Positions 36,875 through 45,964 of a stretch of DNA of 64,000 nt are shown here, piece by piece (positions within the stretch are counted from its first letter, which is position 1; every line of letters begins with the position of its first letter). Source of the stretch: Bacteroidales bacterium. Its GTDB lineage: Bacteria > Bacteroidota > Bacteroidia > Bacteroidales > VadinHA17. The notes under the pieces are model-generated. The model was given only the letters and a program-made list of their open reading frames with translations. It did not search any database and was not told the DNA's origin. The position numbers and the translations under genes are program-made. Location of the stretch: assembly GCA_021738535.1 (NCBI GenBank), contig JAIPBU010000015.1, forward strand, positions 1-64,000, given 5' to 3'.

Positions 36875-37603
36875 TTACAATTCAAGTGCTTTATCGAATC
36901 TCCTGTTAACCTCATCCCAGTTAATAACATTCCAGAAAGCTGAAACATAATCAGGCCTCTTGTTCTGGTACTTAAGATAGTAGGCATGTTCCCAGACATC
37001 AAGTGCAAGCAGTGGAGTGCCTCTTAGTTCGGAAACATCCATTAAGGGGTTATCCTGGTTAGGGGTACTTCCTACAAAGAGTTTCTTTTTCGCATCCATT
37101 ACGAGCCAGGCCCAGCCGCTGCCAAAACGTGTGGCTGCTGCCCTGTTAAACTCTTCCCGGAATTTTTCCCATGATCCGAAAGCATCTTCAATAGCTTTCT
37201 TAAGCTTATCTGATGGCCTGGTTTTCTTTCCACTCATATTATTCCAGAAGAGGGTATGATTATAAAAGCCTCCTCCGTTGTTTCTTATGCCTGTGGGTAG
37301 CTTTGATACCCCTGCAAACAACTTAGACATTGGTGTGGAAGCATGATCAGTTCCTTCAATGGCTGCCATAAACTTCTTGAAATAACCACGATGATGCCTG
37401 TCGTAATGGATCTCCATAGTCATTTTATCAATATGAGGTTCGAGAGCATCAAATGAGTATGGCAGTTCAGGGAACTCATGTCCTTTAAAATTACCCTTGT
37501 CATCAATTGAGAAATCAAATACGGGAGTTGCCAGCAGTTCGTGCGGAAGCGCAACTGCAACAGCTCCAAGTCCTACAGTGCTTAAAAATTTTCTTCTTTC
37601 CAT
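36875..37603 (-). CDS. Exported Mn/Fe superoxide dismutase
   Basis: This 242-residue protein is a superoxide dismutase behind an N-terminal export signal of about 25 residues, with RRKFLSTVGLGAVAVAL, which resembles a twin-arginine leader. Metal ligands are His66, His116, Asp202 and His206 (MEIH, NHTLFW, DVWEHAYY). Gln183 in PNQDNPL and RNNGGGFYNH favour the manganese type, although cambialistic activity cannot be excluded. Export fits with a TatC gene in this window; the mature enzyme should act in the periplasm or as a surface-associated protein. Single-gene unit. Confidence 0.92.
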   Translation of the reverse strand: MERRKFLSTVGLGAVAVALPHELLATPVFDFSIDDKGNFKGHEFPELPYSFDALEPHIDKMTMEIHYDRHHRGYFKKFMAAIEGTDHASTPMSKLFAGVSKLPTGIRNNGGGFYNHTLFWNNMSGKKTRPSDKLKKAIEDAFGSWEKFREEFNRAAATRFGSGWAWLVMDAKKKLFVGSTPNQDNPLMDVSELRGTPLLALDVWEHAYYLKYQNKRPDYVSAFWNVINWDEVNRRFDKALEL

Positions 37604-37719
37604 AGTTATATAGTTTTTGTTTTACTAACAACACAGGAAGAAGAATGTTTATTAAATATCCAGGCCATCCATTTACACATGGAACCGGGCAGGGCAAGCT
37701 CGACGAATCCCTGCGTCAA

Positions 37720-37752
37720 GGGTCTGGATACCCGCGCCAGCGGGGGGAGTCA
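37720..37752. repeat. Dispersed hairpin element, copy B
   Basis: GGGT, loop CTGGAT, ACCC, then GCGCCAGCGGGGGGAGT. The sequence is similar to copy A at 1742-1780, with the stem bases changed but pairing kept. It lies 28 bp past the 3' end of the tricorn-like gene. Confidence 0.4.
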
Positions 37753-37779
37753 ATACTGGATTATTGGATCCGCATTCCA

Positions 37780-40700
37780 TTAAAATTTTCCCGGTCTTTT
37801 CCAGCGAACCGGTGGCTCAGGTTCTTTTTTTAGTTCTACCCCTTCTGTTTCCAACAGCTTAAGTGCTTCCTCAACGGCTCTCAGCAGCTGCGGGTCGTTG
37901 CCTTTTGCTTCCGCTGCGGGATCCTGCATAACATGTATGTCGGGGGCAACACCTTCTGCTTCAACAGCCCATTCACCGTCTGTATCAAAGAAGCCTCCGC
38001 GGGGAGCTACCATTCGCCCGCCATCAATAAAGGGGGGTGTATCCCATGTTCCTACAAGTCCACCCCAGGTACGTGTACCGATTAGAGGGCCAATATTCTT
38101 TTCCCTGAACATATAGGGCATCAGGTCGCCTCCTGATCCGGCCATCTCGTTTATTATCATGACTTTTGGGCCCCACAATCCTGCCATCGGGGTAGTAAAT
38201 GGACGCCTGTCAATAGTTTTTGAGTTAAAATACCCCAGCAGTTCTCTCGATAAAATATCGATAATATAATCTGCAGCTGAACCGCCTCCATTGTTTCTTT
38301 CATCAATAATTGCACCCTTCCTGTCCTGCTGGGCAAAATAGTAGCGGTTAAAGTTATTGAAACCCCCACGGCCTGTGTTAGGCAACCATACATATGCAAG
38401 CCTGCCATCAGACAGTCTGTCAACCAGCCTCCTGTTGCTTTCAACCCAGTCTGCTGTTCTGAGCCTTGATTCGTTACTGACAGGAATAAGCATTATTTCG
38501 TGTGAATTATCTCCTTCGGGGTTATCAGCCAGTGTAATTGTGGTATGCAAACCTGCAGTTCCTTCGAAGTACCTGTAAATATTATCACCAGGTTTAATGT
38601 TTTTCCCGTTAACCGCCAGTATATTATCTCCTTCTTCCACCTCAAGTCCGGGCTGTGCAAGAGGGGCATCATATCCCGGGTTCCAGCTTTCACCATCATA
38701 TATCTTTTTGATAAAGTGCACGCCGTCTTTTGTCCAGATATCAGCACCCAAAAGACCTACAGGCACTCTTTCCACATCCGGGAAATCGCCTCCCCTTGTG
38801 AAGGAATGGCCTACGGCTACCTCTCCTCCGAGGATGTCAATGATATAATTAAGATCGGAACGGTGTCTTACATGTTTAACCCAGGGCTTATACCAGTTAT
38901 ATATTTCATTCCATGGTGCACCATGTACATTATCAACATAGAGGAAGTCTCTCTGGTATCTCCATCCTTCTGTGAATATCTGTTGCCATTCCAGTTTTGG
39001 GTCAATCTTTATTTTCATTCCGGCAAGATCAAGTTTGCCTTTGCTGTTCCCTTTAACAGGGGCGGCCGTGGATTCTATTGTCCACGCATTACCTGTTCTA
39101 AAAAGAATTTTTTTCCTGTCAGGTGATATTGTTGCGGCAGATACTTTTTCCAGGAAGTCAATTCTTTCCTGTTTTTTGATATCATACTTATGCAGCATTG
39201 CGGTCCTTTGACCTTCAGGCATTTCCATTATAAAAACAGAGTTTTCCGGTCCGGGAAGCAGGCTTGTATAGTTTTTATCAGGCATATCAATTGCCAGTAT
39301 CCTGCCCTCTATACCTTCCGGGTCAATATCTACTTTTACATCATCCTGTTCTTGTTCCTTTTTATTTTTGCTGTCTTTTTTTCCTTTGCTCTTGTCTTTG
39401 CCAGATTCATCGTCAGGGGCTGTTTCTTTGTCGCTTTCAGGCAGGAAGGGACTGTCAGTTTCATCCGAAAGGACAGCCATATACACTGAGCGGGTAGTTA
39501 CCACATCATATCCGCTCATATCAAGCCATCCGCTGGCAAGCCCGTAATTGGTACTTGCAAGGAAATACAGGTACTTACCTGATTCATCCCAAACGGGGCT
39601 CAGGGCATCTGCCATACCATCGGTAAGCTGGTGCTTTTCACCATTTTCCACATTGTAAACAAAGACTGCCTTATACTGGTTGCCCAGTATTTTTGCATAA
39701 GCTATCCACTTACTGTCCGGCGACCATACCGGGTTCATGGTCCGGTTGGGATGTGCGTAAGTGTCAGAATCGGCTATTTTCACATTTCCTGTTTCCAGGT
39801 TAATAATATGCAATTTGTAATGGGTATCCGTAAATGCAATATATTTCGCATCGGGTGACCAGGCGGGTCTGAAGAAGAATGATGCTTCGGGAATGGGGTA
39901 TGTCCTCCTTCCTGACAGGCCGTCCTGTCCGCTTACAACCAGCCTGTATTCACCACTTTCATCATTAAACCACGCAATTTTATCACCCCGGGGAGACCAG
40001 GCCGGGTACCTGTCTGCTGCACCGGGACTGTTAGTAAGATTTTTCCAGCTTCCTTTTTCTGCCGGGACACTCATTATTTCGCCCCTGTATTCAAAGAGGG
40101 CTCTTTTACCCGTTGCAGATAATTTTGCATTCATCAGGCTCGCAGGGTTAACCTCCTCCCAGCGTATTCTTGCCCAGTGAAAATCGCCTCTTACATTTAT
40201 CTCCAGTGTACTGGTTTCATCGTTCATGGGATTAAGGATGTGCAACCGTCCTCCCTGTTCATAGATGATCTTATCATTTCCGGCATCGATGCTTTTTACA
40301 TCAAACTGTACATGGTGGGTATGTTGTTTCAGCTCATCTGTTTCGATATCATAGGACCATATATTTGCAGTATAGTCTCTTTCAGAAACAAAGAAAACTT
40401 TTTTGTCCAACCACACGGGGTCCATATGTCTTTCGTTATCGCTGCGTGGTGTTTGCTGTAGTTCCATTGTTTCAAGGTTAACTATCCAGACCGGCTGCGC
40501 CTGTCCTCCCCTGTAGTTCCTCCATTCGCTGTCCCACAGGGTGATAGGTGTATAAGCCAGGTATTTACCGTCACTGGAGAGTTCGCCATAGGCAGATCTG
40601 ACAACCGGCAGCGGCACGGGCATCCCATCGTCAACGGAGATAGAATACAGCCGGTTTGCTTTTGACGGCCTTCCTTCCCGACCCGATCTGAAAACAACAC

Positions 40701-41052
40701 TTTTCCCATCAGGGGTCCAGCCCTGTACCTCATCGGTTCCGGGATGCCAGGTAAGTCTCTTTGCTTCACCTCCTTCAACGGGAATAAGGTAAACATCATT
40801 ATTGCCATCGTACTGACCGGTAAAAGCAATTAGTTTTCCGTCAGGAGAAAAATGGGGCGAGGTCTCTGCTCCAACCGATGAAGTGAGCCGGTGGGCATCA
40901 CCGCCATTTATTGAGCATGACCACAGGTCATTGGCATATACAAAAACAATATTATCATTGCTGATTGAGGGTTGCCTTAAGAGCATTGTGCCCTGCGTAA
41001 AAGCAGTAAGACCAGCGGATAAGGCCAATAGTAGAACAGTAATACGTTTCAT
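37780..41052 (-). CDS. Tricorn-like secreted protease (S41 family)
   Basis: The 1090-residue protein has a signal peptide (MKRITVLLLALSAGLTAFTQ) and so is exported. Two beta-propeller regions with PD40/WD40-like repeats (FSPDGKLIAFTGQYDG, WSPRGDKIAWFNDESG, WSPDSKWIAYAK) span about residues 30-520. A Lys/Asp-rich linker (about 550-590) follows, then a PDZ domain (PGLEVEEGDNILAVNGKNI) and the S41 peptidase core. The nucleophile is Ser973 in INEMAGSGGDLM, with the oxyanion region RNNGGGSAADYI. This is the tricorn/TRI-core protease layout, which degrades peptides. Monocistronic. Confidence 0.92.
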   Translation of the reverse strand: MKRITVLLLALSAGLTAFTQGTMLLRQPSISNDNIVFVYANDLWSCSINGGDAHRLTSSVGAETSPHFSPDGKLIAFTGQYDGNNDVYLIPVEGGEAKRLTWHPGTDEVQGWTPDGKSVVFRSGREGRPSKANRLYSISVDDGMPVPLPVVRSAYGELSSDGKYLAYTPITLWDSEWRNYRGGQAQPVWIVNLETMELQQTPRSDNERHMDPVWLDKKVFFVSERDYTANIWSYDIETDELKQHTHHVQFDVKSIDAGNDKIIYEQGGRLHILNPMNDETSTLEINVRGDFHWARIRWEEVNPASLMNAKLSATGKRALFEYRGEIMSVPAEKGSWKNLTNSPGAADRYPAWSPRGDKIAWFNDESGEYRLVVSGQDGLSGRRTYPIPEASFFFRPAWSPDAKYIAFTDTHYKLHIINLETGNVKIADSDTYAHPNRTMNPVWSPDSKWIAYAKILGNQYKAVFVYNVENGEKHQLTDGMADALSPVWDESGKYLYFLASTNYGLASGWLDMSGYDVVTTRSVYMAVLSDETDSPFLPESDKETAPDDESGKDKSKGKKDSKNKKEQEQDDVKVDIDPEGIEGRILAIDMPDKNYTSLLPGPENSVFIMEMPEGQRTAMLHKYDIKKQERIDFLEKVSAATISPDRKKILFRTGNAWTIESTAAPVKGNSKGKLDLAGMKIKIDPKLEWQQIFTEGWRYQRDFLYVDNVHGAPWNEIYNWYKPWVKHVRHRSDLNYIIDILGGEVAVGHSFTRGGDFPDVERVPVGLLGADIWTKDGVHFIKKIYDGESWNPGYDAPLAQPGLEVEEGDNILAVNGKNIKPGDNIYRYFEGTAGLHTTITLADNPEGDNSHEIMLIPVSNESRLRTADWVESNRRLVDRLSDGRLAYVWLPNTGRGGFNNFNRYYFAQQDRKGAIIDERNNGGGSAADYIIDILSRELLGYFNSKTIDRRPFTTPMAGLWGPKVMIINEMAGSGGDLMPYMFREKNIGPLIGTRTWGGLVGTWDTPPFIDGGRMVAPRGGFFDTDGEWAVEAEGVAPDIHVMQDPAAEAKGNDPQLLRAVEEALKLLETEGVELKKEPEPPVRWKRPGKF

Positions 41053-41175
41053 TTTTCTATGTTTTATTAAAAGTCTGTTTCAGACCGGTGATTCGTTTAA
41101 CTTAACATAAATATATAATATATTTTCTTATAACTTGGTATCAGAAAAATCATTAACATAATAATAGCTTAAGAA

Positions 41176-41181
41176 AAGGAG
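41176..41181 (+). promoter_or_regulatory. Strong Shine-Dalgarno before the 41189 gene
   Basis: AAGGAG sits 7 bp before the ATG. It is notable because almost no other gene in the window has one. Confidence 0.6.
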
Positions 41182-41188
41182 ATCAGAA

Positions 41189-42169
41189 ATGATAAGTAAA
41201 TATTTAAAAGATATTCCAAAGCTTGAGATGTCACTGTTGCCGACGCCGGTACACAGGCTGAATAATCTATCGGGACGTCTTGCAATGGATTTATATTGTA
41301 AGAGGGATGACCTTACAGCCTTTGCTTTTGGGGGAAATAAGACGCGCAAACTTGATTACCTTATATCTGATGCAATAAATTCCGGTTATGATTCTATAGT
41401 GACTTTCGGTGCCATACAATCCAACTGGTGCAGGATGACTTCTACGGCCGGTGCGGTAAGCGGTCTGGATGTTCACCTAATATTATCGGGGGAGAAGCCA
41501 CCGAAAGCAACGGCTAACCTGTTACTGGATACCCTGGCGGGGGCTGATATAACTTATGTTAACAGTACTGACAGGGATGATCTTGTTAAGGAGGCGGATA
41601 AAAAGATCAACGAATTAAAGAAGCAGGGCAGAAAACCCTTTTACATGCCTGTAGGCGGATCGGTAGCCAGGGGGTCCCTGGGTTATGTGCAGGCCATGGA
41701 TGAGATACTTGAGTTTTCAGAAAGCCATTCAGTTAGATTCAGTGATATAGTGCTTGCTTCAGGATCATCAGGTACGCAGGCAGGCCTGATCGCAGGTCAG
41801 CTGATTAGTGGCTGGGAAGGCAGGATTACCGGTATGGCCGTTTCCAGGAGCAGGGGTGAGCAGTCCGGAAAAGTATTTAAAGTGGCCAGTGACACCCTTG
41901 ACCTGCTTGGGTATAAGTACAGTGAGGATCATCTCAGGTCGCTTGTGCATGTAGATGACAATTACCTGGGGAAAGGATACAGGGAGCTTACTGACAGTTG
42001 CTCCGGGGCGATAAAGGAATTTGCCCGCTATGAGGGTGTTTTCCTGGATGAGGTATATACGGGTAAAGCAGCTGCAGGGTTGATTGACTATGCGCGCAGG
42101 GGTGCATTTGGTGAAGGTAATTCAGTCCTGTTTATTCATACCGGAGGCAATATTCAGTTATTTGAGTAA
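41189..42169 (+). CDS. D-cysteine desulfhydrase / ACC deaminase family PLP enzyme
   Basis: The 326-residue enzyme is a fold-type II PLP protein of the ACC deaminase/D-cysteine desulfhydrase group. The PLP lysine is Lys51 in FGGNKTRKLDY, SIVTFGAIQSNW follows, ASGSSGTQAGLI is the phosphate loop, and FIHTGGN closes the protein. D-cysteine desulfhydrase (to pyruvate, H2S and ammonia) is the usual assignment; ACC deamination or another D-amino acid remains possible. Monocistronic with its own terminator. Confidence 0.85.
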   Translation: MISKYLKDIPKLEMSLLPTPVHRLNNLSGRLAMDLYCKRDDLTAFAFGGNKTRKLDYLISDAINSGYDSIVTFGAIQSNWCRMTSTAGAVSGLDVHLILSGEKPPKATANLLLDTLAGADITYVNSTDRDDLVKEADKKINELKKQGRKPFYMPVGGSVARGSLGYVQAMDEILEFSESHSVRFSDIVLASGSSGTQAGLIAGQLISGWEGRITGMAVSRSRGEQSGKVFKVASDTLDLLGYKYSEDHLRSLVHVDDNYLGKGYRELTDSCSGAIKEFARYEGVFLDEVYTGKAAAGLIDYARRGAFGEGNSVLFIHTGGNIQLFE

Positions 42170-42176
42170 AAAAAGA

Positions 42177-42205
42177 AGGGACTGTCTGCGGGCAGTCCCT
42201 TTTTA
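42177..42205 (+). terminator. Rho-independent terminator after the 41189 gene
   Basis: AGGGACTGTC, loop TGCG, GGCAGTCCCT, then T-run. The hairpin has 10 pairs including one G-U. Confidence 0.85.
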
Positions 42206-42265
42206 TCCCAGTGAAAGAATTTACCAAACCTAAAACATGGTCTATTTATGATTCAACCGGGAATA

Positions 42266-43618
42266 TCATGATATCATAGCTATGCTTTTTTCGATTTCTT
42301 CATTGCTCAGTTCATGGTCCTCAAGATCATCTGAAAAATACTTTTCGTATGAACCCAGGTCCAGATGTCCGTGTCCTGAGAGGTTAAACAGTATTGTTTG
42401 AGGTGTTCCTGCCTCATCGCACCTGCGTGCCTCATCCACGGCACCTGTAATTGCATAAGTAGCCTCAGGGGCAGGAATAATACCTTCACTCCTGGCAAAC
42501 ATAACTCCATTATTGAAGCAGTCTTTCTGGTATTTTGACTGGGCTTCAATCAGGCCGTCCTTAAGCAACTGGCTGACGATAACGCCGGCACCATGATACC
42601 TCAGTCCTCCTGCATGAATTTTTGCAGGAACAAAATTATGACCGAGGGTGTACATTGCCAGGAGGGGAGTCAGTCCTACCGAATCTCCGTAGTCGTACAT
42701 GAATTTGCCTCGTGTGAGTTTGGGGCATGATGCGGGTTCTATAGCTATGGCACGTGTCTTTTTTCCTTTAAGGATATTTTCCCTGACAAAAGGGAAGGAT
42801 ATACCTGCAAAATTGGAGCCGCCGCCGAAACATCCAACTACTATATCAGGATAGTCGCCTGCCATTTCCATCTGCAGCAGGGCTTCTTCACCTATGATTG
42901 TCTGATGCAGCAGGACATGGTTCAGGACAGAACCGAGTGAATATTTCACTTCCGGATCTTTTGCTGCCCTTTCCACTGCCTCGGAGATGGCTATGCCCAG
43001 GCTTCCCGGTGAATCAGGGTTAGCTGCCAGGATCTTCCTTCCTGCATCGGTAAGATTACTGGGTGAGGCAATGGCATTTGCACCGTAGGTATTCATCATA
43101 AGTTTCCGGTATGGCTTTTGGTTAAAACTGACCTTAACCATATATACTTCCAGGTCTATACCGAACTGTTTACAGGCAAAACTCAGGGCTGATCCCCACT
43201 GGCCGGCCCCGGTTTCTGTTGACATTTTCTTTACCCCTTCAACTTTGTTGTAATAAGCCTGTGCAATTGCTGTATTGGCTTTGTGGGAACCGGCATAGCT
43301 TACACCCTCGTACTTATAATAAATCTTGCATGATGTTCCCAGGGCTTTCTCAAGGCCCCAGGCCCGGAAAACAGGGCTGGGCCTGTATGTCCTGTAGAGA
43401 TCGAGGACTTCACCGGGTATATCAATGAATTTCTGGGTTGAAACCTCCTGTTCTATCAGTCCCATAGGAAAGAGGGGGGCAAGGTCTTCAGGCTTAATTG
43501 GTTCTTTTGTGGCGGGATGTAAGGGTGGCTTGGGCTTATTTGGCATGTCTGCCATAATATTATACCATCTGGTTGGCATCTCCGCCTCGGGTAAAAGGAA
43601 TTTTCTGATTTTTTTCAT
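42266..43618 (-). CDS. trpB2: Tryptophan synthase beta-type protein TrpB2
   Basis: The 450-residue enzyme is the TrpB2 form of tryptophan synthase beta, which condenses serine with indole. PLP lysine is Lys113 in YAGSHKANTA; the catalytic ETGAGQWGSAL and GCFGGGSNFAGI phosphate loop follow. The N-terminal extension (about 60 residues, ending QKFIDIPGEVLDLY) distinguishes TrpB2 from TrpB1. No trpA or other trp genes are beside it; TrpB2 is often stand-alone and is thought to use free indole. It is preceded by the tryptophan leader/attenuator at 43654-43788. Confidence 0.94.
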   Translation of the reverse strand: MKKIRKFLLPEAEMPTRWYNIMADMPNKPKPPLHPATKEPIKPEDLAPLFPMGLIEQEVSTQKFIDIPGEVLDLYRTYRPSPVFRAWGLEKALGTSCKIYYKYEGVSYAGSHKANTAIAQAYYNKVEGVKKMSTETGAGQWGSALSFACKQFGIDLEVYMVKVSFNQKPYRKLMMNTYGANAIASPSNLTDAGRKILAANPDSPGSLGIAISEAVERAAKDPEVKYSLGSVLNHVLLHQTIIGEEALLQMEMAGDYPDIVVGCFGGGSNFAGISFPFVRENILKGKKTRAIAIEPASCPKLTRGKFMYDYGDSVGLTPLLAMYTLGHNFVPAKIHAGGLRYHGAGVIVSQLLKDGLIEAQSKYQKDCFNNGVMFARSEGIIPAPEATYAITGAVDEARRCDEAGTPQTILFNLSGHGHLDLGSYEKYFSDDLEDHELSNEEIEKSIAMIS

Positions 43619-43653
43619 TTTTTCTATTTATTTTGAGTTAACTGTTAAGCCAT

Positions 43654-43690
43654 AAAAACAAAAAAGGCACGCTGTGATCAGCGTGCCTTT
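43654..43690 (-). terminator. Attenuator hairpin before trpB2
   Basis: On the minus strand AAAGGCACGCTG pairs with CAGCGTGCCTTT around the loop ATCA (43663-43690), a 12-bp stem, followed by TTTGTTTTT. It is 24 bp downstream of the leader-peptide stop and 45 bp upstream of the trpB2 start. It is a premature terminator for trpB2 rather than the end of the upstream lipoprotein gene, since a promoter-like site and the leader frame lie between. Confidence 0.85.
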
Positions 43691-43713
43691 AAGTTGTGAT
43701 ATTTTAATTATAC

Positions 43714-43788
43714 CTACATACCAGCGTGATTCACAGCATTAGAATTAATACCGTGCCACCACCATGTATGCAGATTTATTTTTTTCAT
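43714..43788 (-). CDS. Tryptophan leader peptide (24 residues)
   Basis: The frame runs from ATG 43788 to TAG at 43716-43714. It encodes 24 residues beginning MKKINLHT and has three consecutive Trp codons (TGG TGG TGG, codons 9-11, 43764-43756), then His-Gly. Three adjacent Trp codons in so short a frame, right before trpB2 and a terminator hairpin, is the classic pattern of a ribosome-mediated attenuator. The peptide itself is unlikely to have another role. Too short for ordinary gene calling. Confidence 0.85.
   Translation of the reverse strand: MKKINLHTWWWHGINSNAVNHAGM
43727..43737 (-). promoter_or_regulatory. Predicted antiterminator segment of the trp leader
   Basis: GCTGTGAATCA (codons 18-21 of the leader) can pair with TGATCACAGC, which spans the attenuator loop and part of each arm: ten pairs with a single bulged A. 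A ribosome paused at codons 9-11 would leave this segment free; one at the stop codon would cover it. Confidence 0.6.
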
Positions 43789-43793
43789 TGATA

Positions 43794-43821
43794 CAAATCT
43801 AATTATATTTTTCTATTCAAA
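43794..43821 (-). promoter_or_regulatory. Candidate promoter of the trp leader
   Basis: TAGATTTG (43801-43794) matches TAnnTTTG exactly; TTTG lies 16 bp upstream (43821-43818) and another TTG 23 bp upstream, so the spacing is not ideal. The predicted start falls within a few bases of the leader ATG. Confidence 0.35.
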
Positions 43822-43851
43822 GAACAATACGGGAAAATTTAGTGCTTTTTT

Positions 43852-44862
43852 TTACCGGTTCATCCGGTAATTAATATTTTCTGCTTCCTGTATTCTTCGG
43901 GTAAGGATGTAGCCATATTCCCTTGATTCTTTCTCTTTGTACCTGCCCCAGGCTATTGTGGCCCATTCTTTTGCTTTATACAGATCACCCAGTATTTCGT
44001 AGATTACTGCCAGGTTATGTGCTGCTCGTCCTCTTACCTTTCGTTTATTTGACTCCATGGCCTTTTCGAGTGCAGCTATCGCTTTATCCCAGTCGTTTAC
44101 CTCCATCATGCGTGCTCCTTCCTCAAGGTATGGGTTGCCTTTTCCTTTTCTGAAATATTCCCTGCTTACGTACATCCATTCAGGGATTAGCCTGCGACCA
44201 TAGAGGTTACCTGCTTCCAGGCTGGCACTCTCAACAGCTCTTTTTTTATTAATGATTGCATTAGCAGCAGCAACAATGGAAAAACCTCCTGTTCCCCATT
44301 CCATCTCATGTTTGTACATAAATTCGTCAATAATGCTGCGTGATGAAGGATGATACATCCTGAGGCCGCAATTCACTGTAACTATTCCCTGAGCCTGCAT
44401 ATCAATAAGTTTTCTGCCTGCTGCTGCGCCTGTAATAATAAAGTCTGAGTCATAAGCTTCAAGAGCAAGGAGGGCGTCAGTGCTGTATTTATGGCAAATG
44501 CTTTCCACTGTTTCCCAATCGAGTGCTTCCGGCAGAAGGTTGCCTATACCCGAGCCCGGCATTGTCTCCTTTGCCTTTTTGACATTAAATCTTCCTGATC
44601 CGTTCATGCTTTCACTTAGACCCCTCAGAACAAAATCAGATGACATTGTATCCTGCTTCAGTCCTTCCCCGGTTAGCAGTCCTTCCAGCATATTGGCCTC
44701 CCTGTTGGCAGGGAAAGAGCGGTTTACCAGTGTGACAGTATTGATTTCAGGGGGTATGTATTGTACGGCAGGAGCAAGTACGTCAAAACTTATTCTTGAT
44801 GCTCCGCAGCCCGAGAGCAGGATAGAAGCAGCTGAAAGTATTATTAATAGGTGTCTGTTCAT
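43852..44862 (-). CDS. DUF6340 family lipoprotein
   Basis: The 336-residue protein starts with a lipoprotein signal (LLSGC, Cys19). The body resembles DUF6340 proteins of Bacteroidota: INTVTLVNRSFPANREANMLEGLLTGE near the N-terminus and YSTDALLALEAYDSDF in the middle. The C-terminal 100 residues have TPR-like helices (AIAALEKAMESNKRKVRGRAAHNLAVIYE). The function is unknown; an envelope-assembly or stress role is a guess. The gene ends just before the trp leader promoter. Confidence 0.85.
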   Translation of the reverse strand: MNRHLLIILSAASILLSGCGASRISFDVLAPAVQYIPPEINTVTLVNRSFPANREANMLEGLLTGEGLKQDTMSSDFVLRGLSESMNGSGRFNVKKAKETMPGSGIGNLLPEALDWETVESICHKYSTDALLALEAYDSDFIITGAAAGRKLIDMQAQGIVTVNCGLRMYHPSSRSIIDEFMYKHEMEWGTGGFSIVAAANAIINKKRAVESASLEAGNLYGRRLIPEWMYVSREYFRKGKGNPYLEEGARMMEVNDWDKAIAALEKAMESNKRKVRGRAAHNLAVIYEILGDLYKAKEWATIAWGRYKEKESREYGYILTRRIQEAENINYRMNR

Positions 44863-44932
44863 TTTGTTTGTTTTTGTATAAAACTACAAATAAAGTACCA
44901 GCCATATAGTAAATAGATGAAAAATGTGTTTC

Positions 44933-45733
44933 TTATCCTTTATATACTTGTGGCACAAAAGTTTGTTCTGATATGGGAGGCCTTACGTAACCTTCTTTAT
45001 TTAAAGGAGGCAGTTCAATCTTTTTATGCTTAATCTCTTTATAGGGGACCTGTGATAGTAAATGGTGAATGCAGTTTAATCGTGCGCTTCTTTTATCATC
45101 GGCATCCACAACATACCACGGAGATAATTTGGTATCAGTGTAAGTAAACATTTCATCCTTGGCTTTTGAATATTCAACCCATTTACTTCGGGATGCAAGG
45201 TCGGTTTTGCTGAATTTCCATCTTTTGAGAGGATCTTTTATTCTCTCACTGAAACGTTTTTCCTGTTCTTCATCGCTAACAGAGAACCAGTATTTAATAA
45301 GGTGAATACCTGAATGAATTATCATTTCCTCGAACCTGGGGCAAGACCTGAGGAAGTCCCAGTATTCATCCTCAGTGCAGTAATCCATGACTCTTTCAAC
45401 ACCTGCCCTGTTGTACCAGCTCCTGTCAAAAAGAACAATCTCCCCGGCAGCCGGGAAATGAGGTATGTATCTCTGGAAATACCACTGCGTTTTTTCACGC
45501 TCTGTAGGGACTCCGAGAGCAACAACCCTGCATATCCTGGGGTTAAGCCTCTGTATTATTCTTTTAATGGCGCCTCCTTTACCGGCAGCATCCCTTCCTT
45601 CAAAAACAACTATTAACCTGTAGCCGGTTGATCGTACCCATTCATGCATTTTTACAAGATCAAGCTGCAGTTTTTCGAGTTCTTTGAAGTATACCGACTT
45701 TTTAAGCTTTTTGTGATTATCCTTATTTTCCAT
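44933..45733 (-). CDS. ppk2: Polyphosphate kinase 2
   Basis: This 266-residue PPK2 transfers phosphate between polyphosphate and nucleotides. Walker A is EGRDAAGKGGAIKR (45-58), the lid/Walker B region is DRSWYNRAGVERVMDYC, and the C-terminal lid has SKWVEYSKAKDEM. The single-domain length fits a class I enzyme (nucleoside diphosphate phosphorylation), though the class should not be taken from motifs alone. Monocistronic. Confidence 0.93.
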   Translation of the reverse strand: MENKDNHKKLKKSVYFKELEKLQLDLVKMHEWVRSTGYRLIVVFEGRDAAGKGGAIKRIIQRLNPRICRVVALGVPTEREKTQWYFQRYIPHFPAAGEIVLFDRSWYNRAGVERVMDYCTEDEYWDFLRSCPRFEEMIIHSGIHLIKYWFSVSDEEQEKRFSERIKDPLKRWKFSKTDLASRSKWVEYSKAKDEMFTYTDTKLSPWYVVDADDKRSARLNCIHHLLSQVPYKEIKHKKIELPPLNKEGYVRPPISEQTFVPQVYKG

Positions 45734-45964
45734 AAGATTTTGCTGAATTTAATAAAAAAAATGGCAGGACGTTTCCGGCAGTTAATATTGCCATATCCTG
45801 CAATTTACTTTATGCATTAGTTTTTATCAAGTTTAATAGCATTCATTATTAAGACGGGTCAAAACAGTTTATTGGTAAAATAATGTATTTACTTATAAAA
45901 TTTTGTATTTTAGTAGACCATAACCGAGCAATTTTCATTTATTTGATAACCAAAACCTTTAATC

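Noticed and set aside
39190-39497. Plus-strand hydrophobic frames of 77-99 codons
   Set aside because: They are antisense to the Lys/Asp-rich linker of the tricorn-like gene, whose complement reads as Phe/Leu.
43654-43690. Reading the hairpin as the plain terminator of the DUF6340 gene
   Set aside because: It is 160 bp past that stop codon, with a leader frame carrying three Trp codons and a promoter-like site between. The attenuator reading explains more.
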